64,000 nucleotides of DNA from an uncultured Hyphomicrobiales bacterium (GTDB lineage Bacteria > Pseudomonadota > Alphaproteobacteria > Rhizobiales > Beijerinckiaceae). The DNA lies in NCBI GenBank assembly GCA_903847605.1, contig CAINED010000079.1, positions 30,053 to 94,052 on the forward strand, in the 5' to 3' direction. The position numbers and the translations under genes are program-made. The notes under the pieces are model-generated. The model did no database searches, was not told where the DNA came from, and was given only the letters and a program-made list of their open reading frames with translations. Positions 54,550 through 63,955 of the stretch are shown here, piece after piece; within the stretch, counting starts at the first letter, position 1; each line of letters starts with the position of its first letter.

Positions 54550-55779
54550 ATGCCCGAAACCATTGCTCTTCGTTCGAAAAGTTCGCCGGAAAGCCGAATG
54601 AACGCTCCCGTGAAAGAAGCTGAGGTTGCAGCGCGCCGCATCCGCGATCCGCGCCTCGATTTTTTTCGCGGCCTCGGCATGTTCATCATTCTCATCGCCC
54701 ATGTGCCCAACAATACCTGGGTGAACTGGATCCCCGCGCGTTTCGGCTTCAGCGATGCGGCTGATATGTTCGTGTTCTGCTCGGGCATGGCATCGGCGCT
54801 AGCCTTCGGCTCGGTCTTTGCGCAGCGCGGCTGGCTGATGGGCGCGGCGCGCATCCTGCATCGCATCTGGCAGGTCTATTGGGTGCATATCGGCTCCTGC
54901 CTCGTCCTCGCCGCCGTGCTCGTCGCCATCGACAGGTGGATCGGCGACAGCAATTATTTCGCGCAGTTCGCGCTCGACAAGATATTTTCTTCCGGGCCGG
55001 ATCGCATCCTGCAATTGATGACTTTGCGTTACGTGCCCGAGGTCTATTTCGACATCCTGCCCATGTATATTGTGCTGCTGGCGATGATCCCTCTTGTCAT
55101 GGCGCTGGCGCGCATTCATGTCGCGCTCGTTTTCGTCTTCATGTTCGTGCTGTGGTTTGCGGCGCATGTGCTGCACTACAACTGGAATGCGCAACCGGAG
55201 GGCGGGCGCGGCTGGTATTTCAATCCCCTGGCATGGCAGCTCGTTTTCTTCAGCGGCTTTGCCCTGATGCGCGGCTGGTGGCCCGCGCCGCCGCGCAATC
55301 GCACATTGCTGATCGCCTGTATCGTCTATGTCGCCGCCGCTGCGCTCGTCGGCTGTCAGTACGGCTATACGTGTCACGCGGGCTTTGGTTTTGCGCCCGC
55401 ACTCGGCGATATACACACTGCGCTCGATTACTGGATCGACAAGACGAGCCAGGGGCCGCTGCGCTATATTCACTTCATGGCGACCGTCTATATCGCTTGG
55501 TATTTTGCGGGGGTTTCAGGCCGGAACCTGACAGGGCCCGTGGTCGAGATCGTCCGCAAGGTCGGCACGCAGACGCTGGCGGTGTTTCTCACCTCGCTCA
55601 TCGCCGCGCCGGTGCTCGGCATCTTCATCGAGCGCATGGGCCACGGTTTCCCCATCGTCCTTGTCGCGAACGTGCTGGGCATCGCGATCCTGATCGCCGC
55701 CGGGCGCATGACCGGCTGGTTCAAGTCATCGCCCTGGCGGGCGCGGCACGTTCGCGCCGGAGGGCCCGCGCCGGAGTAG
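54550..55779 (+). CDS. OpgC-like membrane acyltransferase
   Basis: Integral membrane protein of 409 residues with about ten helices. RRIRDPRLDFFRGLGMFIIL near residue 30 and ADMFVFCSGMASALAFGSVF near residue 75 are the conserved start of the OpgC family, which adds succinyl groups to osmoregulated periplasmic glucans. GNP-type glucan synthesis genes are not in the window, and other O-acyl acceptors are possible. The start is ATG 54550 or, more family-like, ATG 54598 (16 residues shorter). Confidence 0.82.
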   Translation: MPETIALRSKSSPESRMNAPVKEAEVAARRIRDPRLDFFRGLGMFIILIAHVPNNTWVNWIPARFGFSDAADMFVFCSGMASALAFGSVFAQRGWLMGAARILHRIWQVYWVHIGSCLVLAAVLVAIDRWIGDSNYFAQFALDKIFSSGPDRILQLMTLRYVPEVYFDILPMYIVLLAMIPLVMALARIHVALVFVFMFVLWFAAHVLHYNWNAQPEGGRGWYFNPLAWQLVFFSGFALMRGWWPAPPRNRTLLIACIVYVAAAALVGCQYGYTCHAGFGFAPALGDIHTALDYWIDKTSQGPLRYIHFMATVYIAWYFAGVSGRNLTGPVVEIVRKVGTQTLAVFLTSLIAAPVLGIFIERMGHGFPIVLVANVLGIAILIAAGRMTGWFKSSPWRARHVRAGGPAPE

Positions 55780-55880
55780 CCGAAATACCCGCTTCCCCTT
55801 GCGTCAGCTTTGCCGCAGGATGGGTCATGGACGCCGGGGCTGCGTGGGGCTGACTTCCGGCGTCCGCGGTCTTGTGCGTG

Positions 55881-56690
55881 ATGTGTACGTTCAGTTCGCG
55901 TGCGCAGGTTTGTTTATTTCTTTTCCTTGCTTCGATTTCGATCCTTGCAGGGTGGGATTGCGCGCGCGCCGGCGCCTTCATGCAGGAAGAAGGGCAGGGG
56001 CAGATCATCGTCACGACGACGTTCGAGCGCTCCGATCGCTTTTTCGACGCTTCGGGCAAACTTCAGCCGCTCGCGCAATACCGCAAATTCGAAATGACGA
56101 CCTATGCGGAATATGGCGCGACCGACTGGCTGACGCTGATCTTCGCGCCGTCGTCATCGCAGTCTGCGGGCAGTATCGGGCCTGTCGATAGCGCCGACCG
56201 TTATCTGCGCGTCGAGGCCGGGGCTCGGATTCGCGTGTGGCGCAACGATCATTCCATCGTCAGTTTTCAGGCGACCTTTCGCGCGCCTTATGCGATCGAC
56301 ACTGGCGTGCCGCCCGGCTTGCGCCGCGAAGTGAACGAGGCCGATCTGCGCGCGCTTTACGGCCATTCGTTTCAGGTCTTCGGCCGCGCCGGCTTTTTCA
56401 ATGCGGAACTGGCCTGGCGTGCACGTGCAGGCATGGGCGACGAATGGCGCGCCGATTTCACGCTCGGCTATCGCATCGTGCCGCGCTTTTTATTGCTGCT
56501 GCAGAATTTCAACGTGAGCGCGCAAGGTTCTTCCTTCATGCCGCATCAGCGCTGGCACAAGCTGCAGGTCACCGGCGTCTTTGACTTCACCGAGAAATGG
56601 TCGGTGCAGGCCGGCATTTACGCGACGCTGTTGGGCGTCAACATGCGGCGCGAGCAGGGCTTCATCGGCGGTATCTGGACGAAGTTTTGA
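55881..56690 (+). CDS. Putative outer-membrane beta-barrel protein, function unknown
   Basis: Protein of 269 residues. Residues 1-30 form a signal peptide (VCLFLFLASISILAGWDCAR, then AGA). The remainder alternates polar and hydrophobic residues in strand-sized blocks, such as GQGQIIVTTTFERSDRFF, YRKFEMTTYAEYGATDWLTL, ADFTLGYRIVPRFLLLLQNF and KWSVQAGIYATLLGVNMRRE. It ends in a C-terminal aromatic (KF), as outer-membrane barrels do. About ten to twelve strands seem likely. The start may also be TTG 55872, three codons earlier. The downstream AT-rich gene begins 124 bases later. Confidence 0.6.
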   Translation: MCTFSSRAQVCLFLFLASISILAGWDCARAGAFMQEEGQGQIIVTTTFERSDRFFDASGKLQPLAQYRKFEMTTYAEYGATDWLTLIFAPSSSQSAGSIGPVDSADRYLRVEAGARIRVWRNDHSIVSFQATFRAPYAIDTGVPPGLRREVNEADLRALYGHSFQVFGRAGFFNAELAWRARAGMGDEWRADFTLGYRIVPRFLLLLQNFNVSAQGSSFMPHQRWHKLQVTGVFDFTEKWSVQAGIYATLLGVNMRREQGFIGGIWTKF

Positions 56691-56814
56691 TTTTTTAAGC
56701 AGAGTTTGAATGGCTTTTTTGATCGAAATGCTTGAGGCGGAGCGCAATCTAGCGCTATGGTTGCCCACATTGAATGCACTTATCTCCCAGAGTAGAATTT
56801 TAAGCGAGGCTCAG

Positions 56815-59094
56815 ATGCGTAAAATCAAATGTTGGCTTGCCAGAACTCGGGTGCGATATGTACTTGTAATGTTCATTTTTTGTGTCGTTCTGGTAGCTCA
56901 GACGCTTCAGCCGATGGCAGACTATCTGGCTGGGGTTCTGTTCAAGCATCTCGATACACCTGCTGACGGAGAGTACCCCTCGACATATGCGCATTTTCCT
57001 GCAAGTCCGATTGTCGCGGGTATAATTGGTGGCAAAGGCGAGGGGTTGAGTTGCAGCATTCCACGTCTGGCGCGATTGCTATTTAAGAATACGTCTGATT
57101 CAGGACCTGTCGAGCTGCAATTCCGGCAAGCTTGCAATATGCATGATTTTTGCTACCGTCATGGATATTCAACATATGGATATAACCAAGCTGATTGCGA
57201 TTATCAGTTGCAGGAAGATGCGTATCGGCTGTGCCGGGCAGCGATTTCTTTTAATCGGGATGAGAATCTGGACTGTGAGTTGCGAGCAAAAAAAGTACTG
57301 CTCGGGGTTCGTCTCGGCGGCTCGACACCTTTTCAAGGCCGGGGCGCATCGACCTATTTCGAGTATGATCCCGCTCCAGTGCGCGCCAGAGAGTTCTTGG
57401 CCGCACGACTTTTGACGGATGGCACGCAAAATAGCGGTCTCGTTTCACAACGAATCGCCATTTTTAACATTAAACCATCTGGTACGACCGCTGTGACGTT
57501 CAGCGATCAGGCGCAGACAAGAAATCCACCAAACAGATCATGGACGCCAGGTCATGTTTGGCGGTGGGGAGGACAAGTCTGGCTGCCTCCTAACAGCATT
57601 CCAGCCGCTCCCAGGTTGATTGACATCGAGGACGGACCCACAAAACTCGTATGGATTTTGCGGCGGCGACTTACAAATACCGATCTGTGCGTTGTCGAAA
57701 AGGATATCGGTACCTTGTTGGCTCCCCAATTGACGCCAGCAAATCTGCTCAACGAACTGACGGTGTCCCGATTGACGCAGGCGACATCTACATGGAGAGC
57801 TTGTCTGCAAGCTCCTAATCATCGCACCCGCGATGTATTCAGCACGTCAGCGTTCCCTATTCGAATCGAAACTGCCGGGCATTCGCCACCATATAGAACA
57901 ATGGTGACGGCGATCACGCCTAGTCTGAAACATAGAGATAAAGGCGACTGGTATCGGCTCGCCGTCACAGCTGAGAACTTCACGCTTTCGGAGCGGCATA
58001 CGCAAGCGATCCATCTTGAAGACGGACACCTTCGTCCGGCGGATCTTATCACAGAGGATATCTATAGGTTTTTCGCGGTTCCTCCGATCGTCGGAAGGTT
58101 CGATGCAACTCGACCGTCTAAAGATCATTCTCGGGAAATCGCGGTATTCAAGCGAGGAGTTGAGCCGCAAGGGAAAGATTATCGGCAAAGTTTGACTCTT
58201 GTTGTCACTCGCGTGCCCGATTTGCCCGAGGCGAGGCTGATGGGCCGTGAGGAAGTGAAGGCACATTCCGCGCTTCCGATTCCTGAAACGCTTGAACCTC
58301 TGACGTTGTTGCCAGGCCTCAATTCGCCGGATCGATTTATATCTGCAACGAGCTCGAATGAACGTCTGCGTTTTTTCACATTTAGCCTATCGCCAATTGA
58401 GCCGTCCGGCAATATCGCGCCGCGTGAAGCTAAAATGCAAATTGATCAAGAAGAAACATCTATTCATGCTTCATGGATTGCTCGTCCAGCTTTGGTTATC
58501 AAGCCTTCGGCTTTCAACGACAGCACGGGTGCTGGACTGATCCTTTCGCGCTCATTCGTGCCGGAAGAGCGGCGCGCTGAAGGCCACGAAGGTGTAAGGT
58601 TCGAATTTGCAATGTTTCGTGCAGCCGGTGACGGGTTTCGCCTGGCGTCGGCGGCCCGGTGTGATGTCTCATACGAACTTGCCAATCGCCGTTTGAGGAG
58701 AGCTTGCGAAACAAAAATGCGGGCCGGAAATCTGAATACCCCGACAATCGGTGATCGGCTGCGGGGTGCGCAATTACTTGCTGGCGAAGTACATGGAAAC
58801 GACCGGAATCTTGACTTGGTATTGGTTGATCCTTGTTTCGATAGCATGCCGATTGTCTTTCGCGGAACCGGCCAGGCCGCCCCCGGCGCCGCAGGCTTTG
58901 AGGCTGTGCCGCTTGATGAAGAAGCTGCTCAAGGTTTAAAGCACCGAGAGCGTGGCGAGACGTTGTCCAGAAGCGTGAGCTGTTCGCCACTTCCGCCTGC
59001 CTGTCTTCGTGACCCTGCCTTCCTCGATATCGATATGTCAGCTGCGCCCGGCCGCAATGGCAATTTTACGATGATTAGCCGGGAGTGCAATTGA
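56815..59094 (+). CDS. Large secreted or anchored protein with phospholipase A2 motif, AT-rich
   Basis: Protein of 759 residues that I cannot assign to a full-length family. Residues 14-31 form one hydrophobic helix (YVLVMFIFCVVLVAQ), an uncleaved or cleaved export signal. The segment CNMHDFCYRHGYSTYGYNQA begins at Cys107 with the His110-Asp111 pair, and ADCDYQLQEDAYRLC (126-140) supplies the downstream Asp and Cys. Together this is the catalytic pattern of phospholipase A2. The long remainder has no recognised motif; many short beta-strand-like blocks suggest a surface domain. ATG 56815 has GCGAGGCTCAG upstream; ATG 56710 would add 35 residues. Codon use and base content are clearly AT-richer than all neighbours, suggesting acquisition. 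Confidence 0.7.
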   Translation: MRKIKCWLARTRVRYVLVMFIFCVVLVAQTLQPMADYLAGVLFKHLDTPADGEYPSTYAHFPASPIVAGIIGGKGEGLSCSIPRLARLLFKNTSDSGPVELQFRQACNMHDFCYRHGYSTYGYNQADCDYQLQEDAYRLCRAAISFNRDENLDCELRAKKVLLGVRLGGSTPFQGRGASTYFEYDPAPVRAREFLAARLLTDGTQNSGLVSQRIAIFNIKPSGTTAVTFSDQAQTRNPPNRSWTPGHVWRWGGQVWLPPNSIPAAPRLIDIEDGPTKLVWILRRRLTNTDLCVVEKDIGTLLAPQLTPANLLNELTVSRLTQATSTWRACLQAPNHRTRDVFSTSAFPIRIETAGHSPPYRTMVTAITPSLKHRDKGDWYRLAVTAENFTLSERHTQAIHLEDGHLRPADLITEDIYRFFAVPPIVGRFDATRPSKDHSREIAVFKRGVEPQGKDYRQSLTLVVTRVPDLPEARLMGREEVKAHSALPIPETLEPLTLLPGLNSPDRFISATSSNERLRFFTFSLSPIEPSGNIAPREAKMQIDQEETSIHASWIARPALVIKPSAFNDSTGAGLILSRSFVPEERRAEGHEGVRFEFAMFRAAGDGFRLASAARCDVSYELANRRLRRACETKMRAGNLNTPTIGDRLRGAQLLAGEVHGNDRNLDLVLVDPCFDSMPIVFRGTGQAAPGAAGFEAVPLDEEAAQGLKHRERGETLSRSVSCSPLPPACLRDPAFLDIDMSAAPGRNGNFTMISRECN

Positions 59095-59189
59095 AACACA
59101 CTCAAGTTTTGGAAAGCGACGCGTTTTACTCGTTGCTCGAAAGTGTAACCGGAAAGTGTCGTCGGCAGTATCTGTGGAGGTCTTGAAAC

Positions 59190-61211
59190 TCAAAAACTCC
59201 ACTGCGCCGCCAGCGCGCGCGCTTCACGCAATTGCGCGGCGGTGACGCGCGATCCCTGCGCATCGGCGGCCGCATCCAGCGCGAAGTTGATGCGATCGGC
59301 GCCGCGAACGGCAAAGGCTTCATGATCCGCCGCATTTTCCAGCGCCAGCGTCATCGCCGTGCGTTCGCCATCGACGGCGCCCGAACGCAGCGCAAGCGCC
59401 ACAGCCAGCGCGCCAAAATTGTCGGTGGACGAACGCGCCAGCCGATAAGCATTGACGAAGCGCTTCACGTCGCGCGGCCCGCTGGCTGCGATCGGCGCGA
59501 GCTTTTCGAGAAGCTCCGCTTCCGCACGCGGCATCTGCTGATCGAAAGCCGAGCGCGTGGCGTCGACGGCGCTGTCGGGCGACACCTGCGGCGCGCCCGT
59601 GCCGAGCATGTCGCGCACGAAGCCGCCGAGGCGGTTTGAATCCGCAAGCGCGGAAAGTCGCACCGGAATATCGACGAAGCGCGACAGGCCGTTCGTCCCT
59701 GCGTCGGGGCCGGTCATCACGGTGACATAGGCCGGATGCGCCAGAAGCTCCTGCGCGCAGGCCATGAAGCTCGCTGCGCCGGCATCCGGCAGGGCATCGA
59801 GATTGTCGATGGCGACGACGATGCGTTCGGGCGCATCGACTGCATGCGCGCCGGCAGCCTGCGCCAGCGCGCCGATGAAGGTCGATGCGTGATGCGAGGT
59901 CCCCGTGGCGAAGGGCGAGGTCGTCACCTTCTGCTGGGATTCGGCTGCCGCCGCCGCGCGGCGCTCGGCCTCGGCGGCGCGCGCCGTCAGCGGATCAATT
60001 TCGGCGGCGAGATCGTCGACGCGGCGCGTTTGGTTGGCGATGAGCGTGTCGAGGTCGCGATGACGCGCTTCCACGTCGTCGCGGTAGAGCGAGACGCCGC
60101 GGAAGATCGGCATCAGGAAGCGAGCGGCCCTAATGAAGTTCCAGACCAAAGCGAGCACGCCGGCCCAGATTGCCGATTGTTTGGCTATGGAGAGCCAGCT
60201 GATGTGGGATTCGATCCAGGCAGTCGGCGTCTTCAGCGAATCATAGCCGCGCAGCCAGCCCAGCCACGTCTCGCGCGAGGCCTGCGCCTCGCCGATGCCC
60301 CAGGCGATAGCGAAAAAGATGATGGCGAGAACGATGAGCTTGGTCTGGCCGCGGAAGCCCCAGAGCGCGCGGAACGTTGCGCGGAACCGTCCGGTCGCGC
60401 CGCCCTTGTCGGACACGTCGCGCACCAGGTCCTTGTAGGTCGCGACGGGATCGCCAGAGATGAAGCCGAAACTGCGCAATCGGCTCTCGATGGAATTGCG
60501 CTTGGCGCGCGCGTGGGCGTCGATCTTCGAGCCGCTGGCTTCGTAGAGCACGCTGTCAGCGATGCGCAGGCGGCGGCCGTTGAGGTCCTGAAGGGCTTCG
60601 CGCTCGCTGTCGAGGCGGCGGCGGGCATCGACGAGGCGCTCGCGGGCGTGGCGCGCGGCCTCTGCCGGATCCGTCGCTGCGTCGGAGGCGGCTTCCGCCA
60701 GCGCGCCATATGTCCGCCCGTCCGGAGCGGGATTCTGCAGCGCCTCGAAAAGCGCGGCGGCGATGCGGGTCGCCGGTTCGCCGGGCGCGGCGGCGTCAAC
60801 GCGCGCGATCACCGCATGCCGCACGAACGGCGAACTGGCGGTGCGCGACGCGCCGGCGGCGAAGGCGGCGATGTCGTCCAGCATACGGCGAAGGGCAAAG
60901 CTCTTGCCCGTGCCCGCATGGCCGAGAATGCCGATGGTGACAGGCAGTTTCGTCGCGGCGTGGGCGGTGAGTTCCGCCACGCGGCGAATGGCCGGGGCAA
61001 TGCCCAGAAGGTCGGCATTGGCAGGGGTTTGCACAGCGGCCGCGGGCTCGGGTTTCGGCGGCTTCCGGATGAGAACCTGCGTATGCTCCACCGCGGGCGC
61101 GGCGGGCGGGTCCATCAGCAGCGGCGGCACATGCGGTTCGGGGGCTTCGCCGTGGTCGGGCGCGGTGCGGCCGGTCGTGACATTCCGGACGCGGGCAAGG
61201 AAATCGGACAC
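59190..61211 (-). CDS. KAP-family P-loop NTPase with membrane insertion
   Basis: Protein of 673 residues. Walker A is GHAGTGKS (97-104) after VAELTAHAATKLPVTIGILG. Walker B is RIVVAIDNLDALPDAGAASF near residue 470. Two membrane helices (LIVLAIIFFAIAWGIG near 295 and AIWAGVLALVWNFIRAARFL near 345) are inserted between them with a coiled-coil-like stretch (RHRDLDTLIANQTRRVDDLA). This is the KAP NTPase plan, often membrane-associated. The C-terminal GPRDVKRFVNAYRLAR is the KAP sensor region. GTG 61211 has GGAG eight bases upstream; the longer frame to 61292 is not family-like. Function unknown. Confidence 0.8.
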   Translation of the reverse strand: MSDFLARVRNVTTGRTAPDHGEAPEPHVPPLLMDPPAAPAVEHTQVLIRKPPKPEPAAAVQTPANADLLGIAPAIRRVAELTAHAATKLPVTIGILGHAGTGKSFALRRMLDDIAAFAAGASRTASSPFVRHAVIARVDAAAPGEPATRIAAALFEALQNPAPDGRTYGALAEAASDAATDPAEAARHARERLVDARRRLDSEREALQDLNGRRLRIADSVLYEASGSKIDAHARAKRNSIESRLRSFGFISGDPVATYKDLVRDVSDKGGATGRFRATFRALWGFRGQTKLIVLAIIFFAIAWGIGEAQASRETWLGWLRGYDSLKTPTAWIESHISWLSIAKQSAIWAGVLALVWNFIRAARFLMPIFRGVSLYRDDVEARHRDLDTLIANQTRRVDDLAAEIDPLTARAAEAERRAAAAAESQQKVTTSPFATGTSHHASTFIGALAQAAGAHAVDAPERIVVAIDNLDALPDAGAASFMACAQELLAHPAYVTVMTGPDAGTNGLSRFVDIPVRLSALADSNRLGGFVRDMLGTGAPQVSPDSAVDATRSAFDQQMPRAEAELLEKLAPIAASGPRDVKRFVNAYRLARSSTDNFGALAVALALRSGAVDGERTAMTLALENAADHEAFAVRGADRINFALDAAADAQGSRVTAAQLREARALAAQWSF

Positions 61212-61451
61212 GCGCAAGTCTCCACATTGAACAGCGTTTTGGCGGCAAGCTCGGCAATGGCGCGTGCTTACCACATGGGCATGGCCCGGCAACAGGCCGG
61301 ATAGGCCGCGAATGTGGCGGCGGCGCGGCCAGCCGCAGGTTCGACATGACGCAGGGAGCGGTGCGAAAATGCTTCCCAGCAGCCGGGCCTATGCTCTACA
61401 AGGCCGCCAACTCCCCTTTATCCCAACTAGTTGGCAAGGACGACTGAGCCC

Positions 61452-63104
61452 ATGGCGCGGCAATTTGTTTATCACATGCAGGGTCTCAACAAGACCTATC
61501 CCGGCGGCAAGAAAATTCTGGAGAACATCCATCTCTCCTTCTACCCGGACGCGAAGATCGGCGTGCTCGGCGTCAACGGCTCGGGCAAATCGACGCTGCT
61601 GCGCATCATGGCCGGCATCGACAAGGAATTCACCGGCGATGGCTGGGTCGCCGAGGGCGCGCGCGTCGGCTACCTGCCGCAGGAGCCGCAGCTCGATCCC
61701 AACCTCGACGTGAAGGGCAACGTGATGCTCGGCGTCGCGGAAAAGCAGGCCGTGCTCGACCGCTACAACGAACTGGCGATGAATTATTCCGAAGACACCG
61801 CCGACGAGATGACCAACCTGCAGGACGAGATCGAGGCCAAGGGCCTTTGGGATCTCGATAGCCAGGTCGAGCAGGCGATGGACGCTTTGGGCTGTCCGCC
61901 AGACGACTGGGATGTCTCGACGCTGTCAGGCGGCGAACGCCGTCGCGTCGCGCTGTGCAAATTGCTGCTCGAAAAGCCGGAACTTCTGCTGCTGGACGAA
62001 CCGACCAACCATCTCGACGCCGAGACCGTGAACTGGCTCGAAGGCCATCTGCGCAACTATCCCGGCGCGATCCTCATCGTCACCCACGACCGCTACTTCC
62101 TCGACAATGTGACGGGCTGGATTCTCGAACTCGATCGCGGCAAGGGCATTCCCTACGAGGGCAACTATTCGTCCTGGCTGAAGCAGAAGCAGAAGCGGCT
62201 GGCCCAGGAAAGCAGCGAGGACAAGGCGCGCGAACGGGCGCTGGAAGCCGAGAGCGAGTGGATCGCGTCTTCGCCCCGCGCCCGCCAGGCCAAGAGCAAG
62301 GCGCGTATCGCGCGCTACGAGGATCTCGTCGCCAAGCAGAACGACAAGGCGCCGACGACCGCGCAGATCATCATTCCCGTTGCAGAGCGCCTCGGCCAGA
62401 ACGTCATCGAGTTCCAGCATCTCAACAAGGGCTTTGAAGACAAGCTGCTGATCGACGATCTCTCCTTCAAACTGCCGCCGGGCGGCATTGTCGGCGTGAT
62501 CGGTCCGAACGGCGCGGGCAAGACGACGCTCTTCCGCATGATCACCGGGCAGGAAAAGCCCGATGGCGGCTCGATCACGATCGGCGAGAGCGTACAGCTC
62601 GGTTATGTCGACCAGTCGCGCGATGCGCTGAACGACAAGGCGACCGTGTGGGAAGAAATTTCCGGCGGCAACGACATCATCTACCTCGGCAAGCGCGAGA
62701 TCAACTCGCGCGCCTATTGCTCGACGTTCAACTTCAAGGGCGCGGACCAGCAGAAGAAGGTCGGCATGCTCTCGGGCGGCGAGCGCAACCGCGTGCATCT
62801 GGCGAAAATGCTCAAGAGCGGCGCGAACGTCCTGCTGCTCGACGAACCGACCAACGATCTCGACGTCGATACCTTGCGCGCGCTTGAGGAAGCGCTCGAA
62901 GATTTTGCCGGTTGCGCCGTCATCATCTCGCACGATCGCTTCTTCCTCGATCGCATCGCCACGCACATGCTCGCCTTCGAGGGCGACAGCCATGTGGAAT
63001 GGTTCGAGGGCAACTTCCAGGAATACGAGGAAGACAAGAAGCGCCGTCTGGGAACGGACAGCGTTATTCCGCATCGTCTGAAGTACAAGAAGTTTTCGAG
63101 GTAG
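61452..63104 (+). CDS. ettA: Energy-dependent translational throttle protein EttA
   Basis: ABC-F ATPase of 550 residues that binds the ribosomal E site and gates the first elongation steps by energy status. The two nucleotide-binding domains have Walker A GVNGSGKS (40-47) and GPNGAGKT, signatures LSGGERRR and LSGGERNR, and Walker [13 protein letters not shown] and [12 protein letters not shown]. The arm and the charged linker ([20 protein letters not shown]) are as in EttA. ATG 61452 gives the conserved MARQFVYHM start; a TTG at 61431 would add seven residues. Confidence 0.96.
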   Translation: MARQFVYHMQGLNKTYPGGKKILENIHLSFYPDAKIGVLGVNGSGKSTLLRIMAGIDKEFTGDGWVAEGARVGYLPQEPQLDPNLDVKGNVMLGVAEKQAVLDRYNELAMNYSEDTADEMTNLQDEIEAKGLWDLDSQVEQAMDALGCPPDDWDVSTLSGGERRRVALCKLLLEKPELLLLDEPTNHLDAETVNWLEGHLRNYPGAILIVTHDRYFLDNVTGWILELDRGKGIPYEGNYSSWLKQKQKRLAQESSEDKARERALEAESEWIASSPRARQAKSKARIARYEDLVAKQNDKAPTTAQIIIPVAERLGQNVIEFQHLNKGFEDKLLIDDLSFKLPPGGIVGVIGPNGAGKTTLFRMITGQEKPDGGSITIGESVQLGYVDQSRDALNDKATVWEEISGGNDIIYLGKREINSRAYCSTFNFKGADQQKKVGMLSGGERNRVHLAKMLKSGANVLLLDEPTNDLDVDTLRALEEALEDFAGCAVIISHDRFFLDRIATHMLAFEGDSHVEWFEGNFQEYEEDKKRRLGTDSVIPHRLKYKKFSR

Positions 63105-63117
63105 TTTGCTAAAGCGT

Positions 63118-63152
63118 TATCCCGGACGCGCTGAGCGCGATCCGGGTTCCGG
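63118..63152. repeat. Short palindromic repeat related to the GTCATCCCGG family
   Basis: TATCCCGGACGCGCTGAGCG followed by CGATCCGGGTT shows the same CCCGG...CCGGG core as the elements at 42.6 and 51.7 kb, here as a single hairpin between ettA and the SelW-like gene. Confidence 0.5.
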
Positions 63153-63174
63153 TGCCATCAGAGACGATACAACT

Positions 63175-63396
63175 CTAATTTCTTACAAGCGCATCGATCT
63201 CCGCATTATCGGGAAAATGTCCCGACATGCTCTTGGAAAATTTCACGACGCCATCGACGGAAATCTCGAACACGCCGCCACCGCCGCGCACCAGTTCGAT
63301 TTCCGCTCCCTTGGAGTTATGCAGCAGACGGGCCTTCACACGGAGGGCTTCGGGTTCGTAGTTTCAGACGCCGCAATAGCGGATTGTGATTTTCAT
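63175..63396 (-). CDS. SelW/Rdx-family selenoprotein with in-frame UGA
   Basis: Thioredoxin-fold redox protein of 73 residues if the UGA at 63366-63364 is read as selenocysteine. It begins MKITIRYCGV, then Sec11, NYEPEALRVKARLLHNSKGA and so on, ending DALVRN before TAG. Cys8-Gly-Val-Sec11 is the CxxU redox motif of SelW/SelT/SelH-type (Rdx) proteins, and the aromatic-Cys-Gly start and later GGVFEISVDGVVKFSKSMSG match the family throughout. The frame stays open and conserved after the UGA, which argues against a decayed gene. ATG 63396 has AAGGAG seven bases upstream. The UGA-downstream hairpin is only a weak SECIS candidate, and sel genes are not in the window. Ordinary annotation would end it after ten codons. 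Confidence 0.85.
63332..63348 (-). promoter_or_regulatory. Candidate SECIS-like stem-loop after the UGA
   Basis: On the coding strand, GCCCTCCGTGTGAAGGC begins 15 bases after the UGA and can form a GCC/GGC stem with one C-A mismatch and a small loop containing G. Its spacing is longer than in E. coli fdhF, so it is only a candidate for SelB recognition. Confidence 0.35.
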
Positions 63397-63507
63397 GGCG
63401 CTGCTCCTTGCCGATGAATAGAGCGGGCAGGTCACAAAAAATATATCACTCGGTGGCGTTGCGAGCAAAAGCGGAGGCATAACCACGCGCAATCTCCGAG
63501 GGCGGGC

Positions 63508-63698
63508 CCTTCTCCCCTTGCGGGAGAAGGTGTCACGCGAAGCGTGACGGATGAGGGGTAGCCCGCAGGGCGAAGACTCTCGATGCGTGAAGGCGAGGCA
63601 ATAAATTTTCGGCAACCAGATTTCCGCAATAAAGCGCTTCGCGCTTACCCCTCATCCGGCCTGCTCCGCAGGCCACCTTCTCCCGCAAGGGGAGAAGG
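63508..63698. repeat. Pair of inverted palindromic repeats (Rhizobiales-type)
   Basis: Left copy 63508-63570 (CCTTCTCCCCTTGCGGGAGA onward, with GTCACGCG...CGCGTGAC-like inner hairpin and GGATGAGGGGT). Right copy 63647-63698 in reverse (ACCCCTCATCC... then CCTTCTCCCGCAAGGGGAGA). Related to the element at 23.4-23.6 kb. Between and around them (63397-63955) I see no credible gene; a small hairpin GGTC-CAAAA-GACC lies at 63791-63803. Confidence 0.75.
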
Positions 63699-63955
63699 AT
63701 TGCGCCCCCAATATCTTTTTAAATTCCCGAAATTTATTTTTCTCTCCCTCCCCCCTCACTACCCGCACAATGCGCGCGTCCCGGCCTAAGGGTCCAAAAG
63801 ACCTGAGGGGGTCGTTCTTGCATGAGAGCGGGCGGGCCGGGAGCGGAGGCCAGGTGGAGCGGCGTCATGCACCGTGAAATCTGGCGGCCCAAGTTGCGCC
63901 TACCCGTGTCGTCGTGGGCTTCGGCACTGATGTGGCGATCCCGCAAGGATCGGAC

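Noticed and set aside
63364..63396. Reading the UGA of the SelW-like gene as a normal stop or a pseudogene mutation
   Set aside because: The UGA is at the exact family Sec position, the frame after it remains intact and family-like to a proper stop, and a good ribosome site precedes the ATG.
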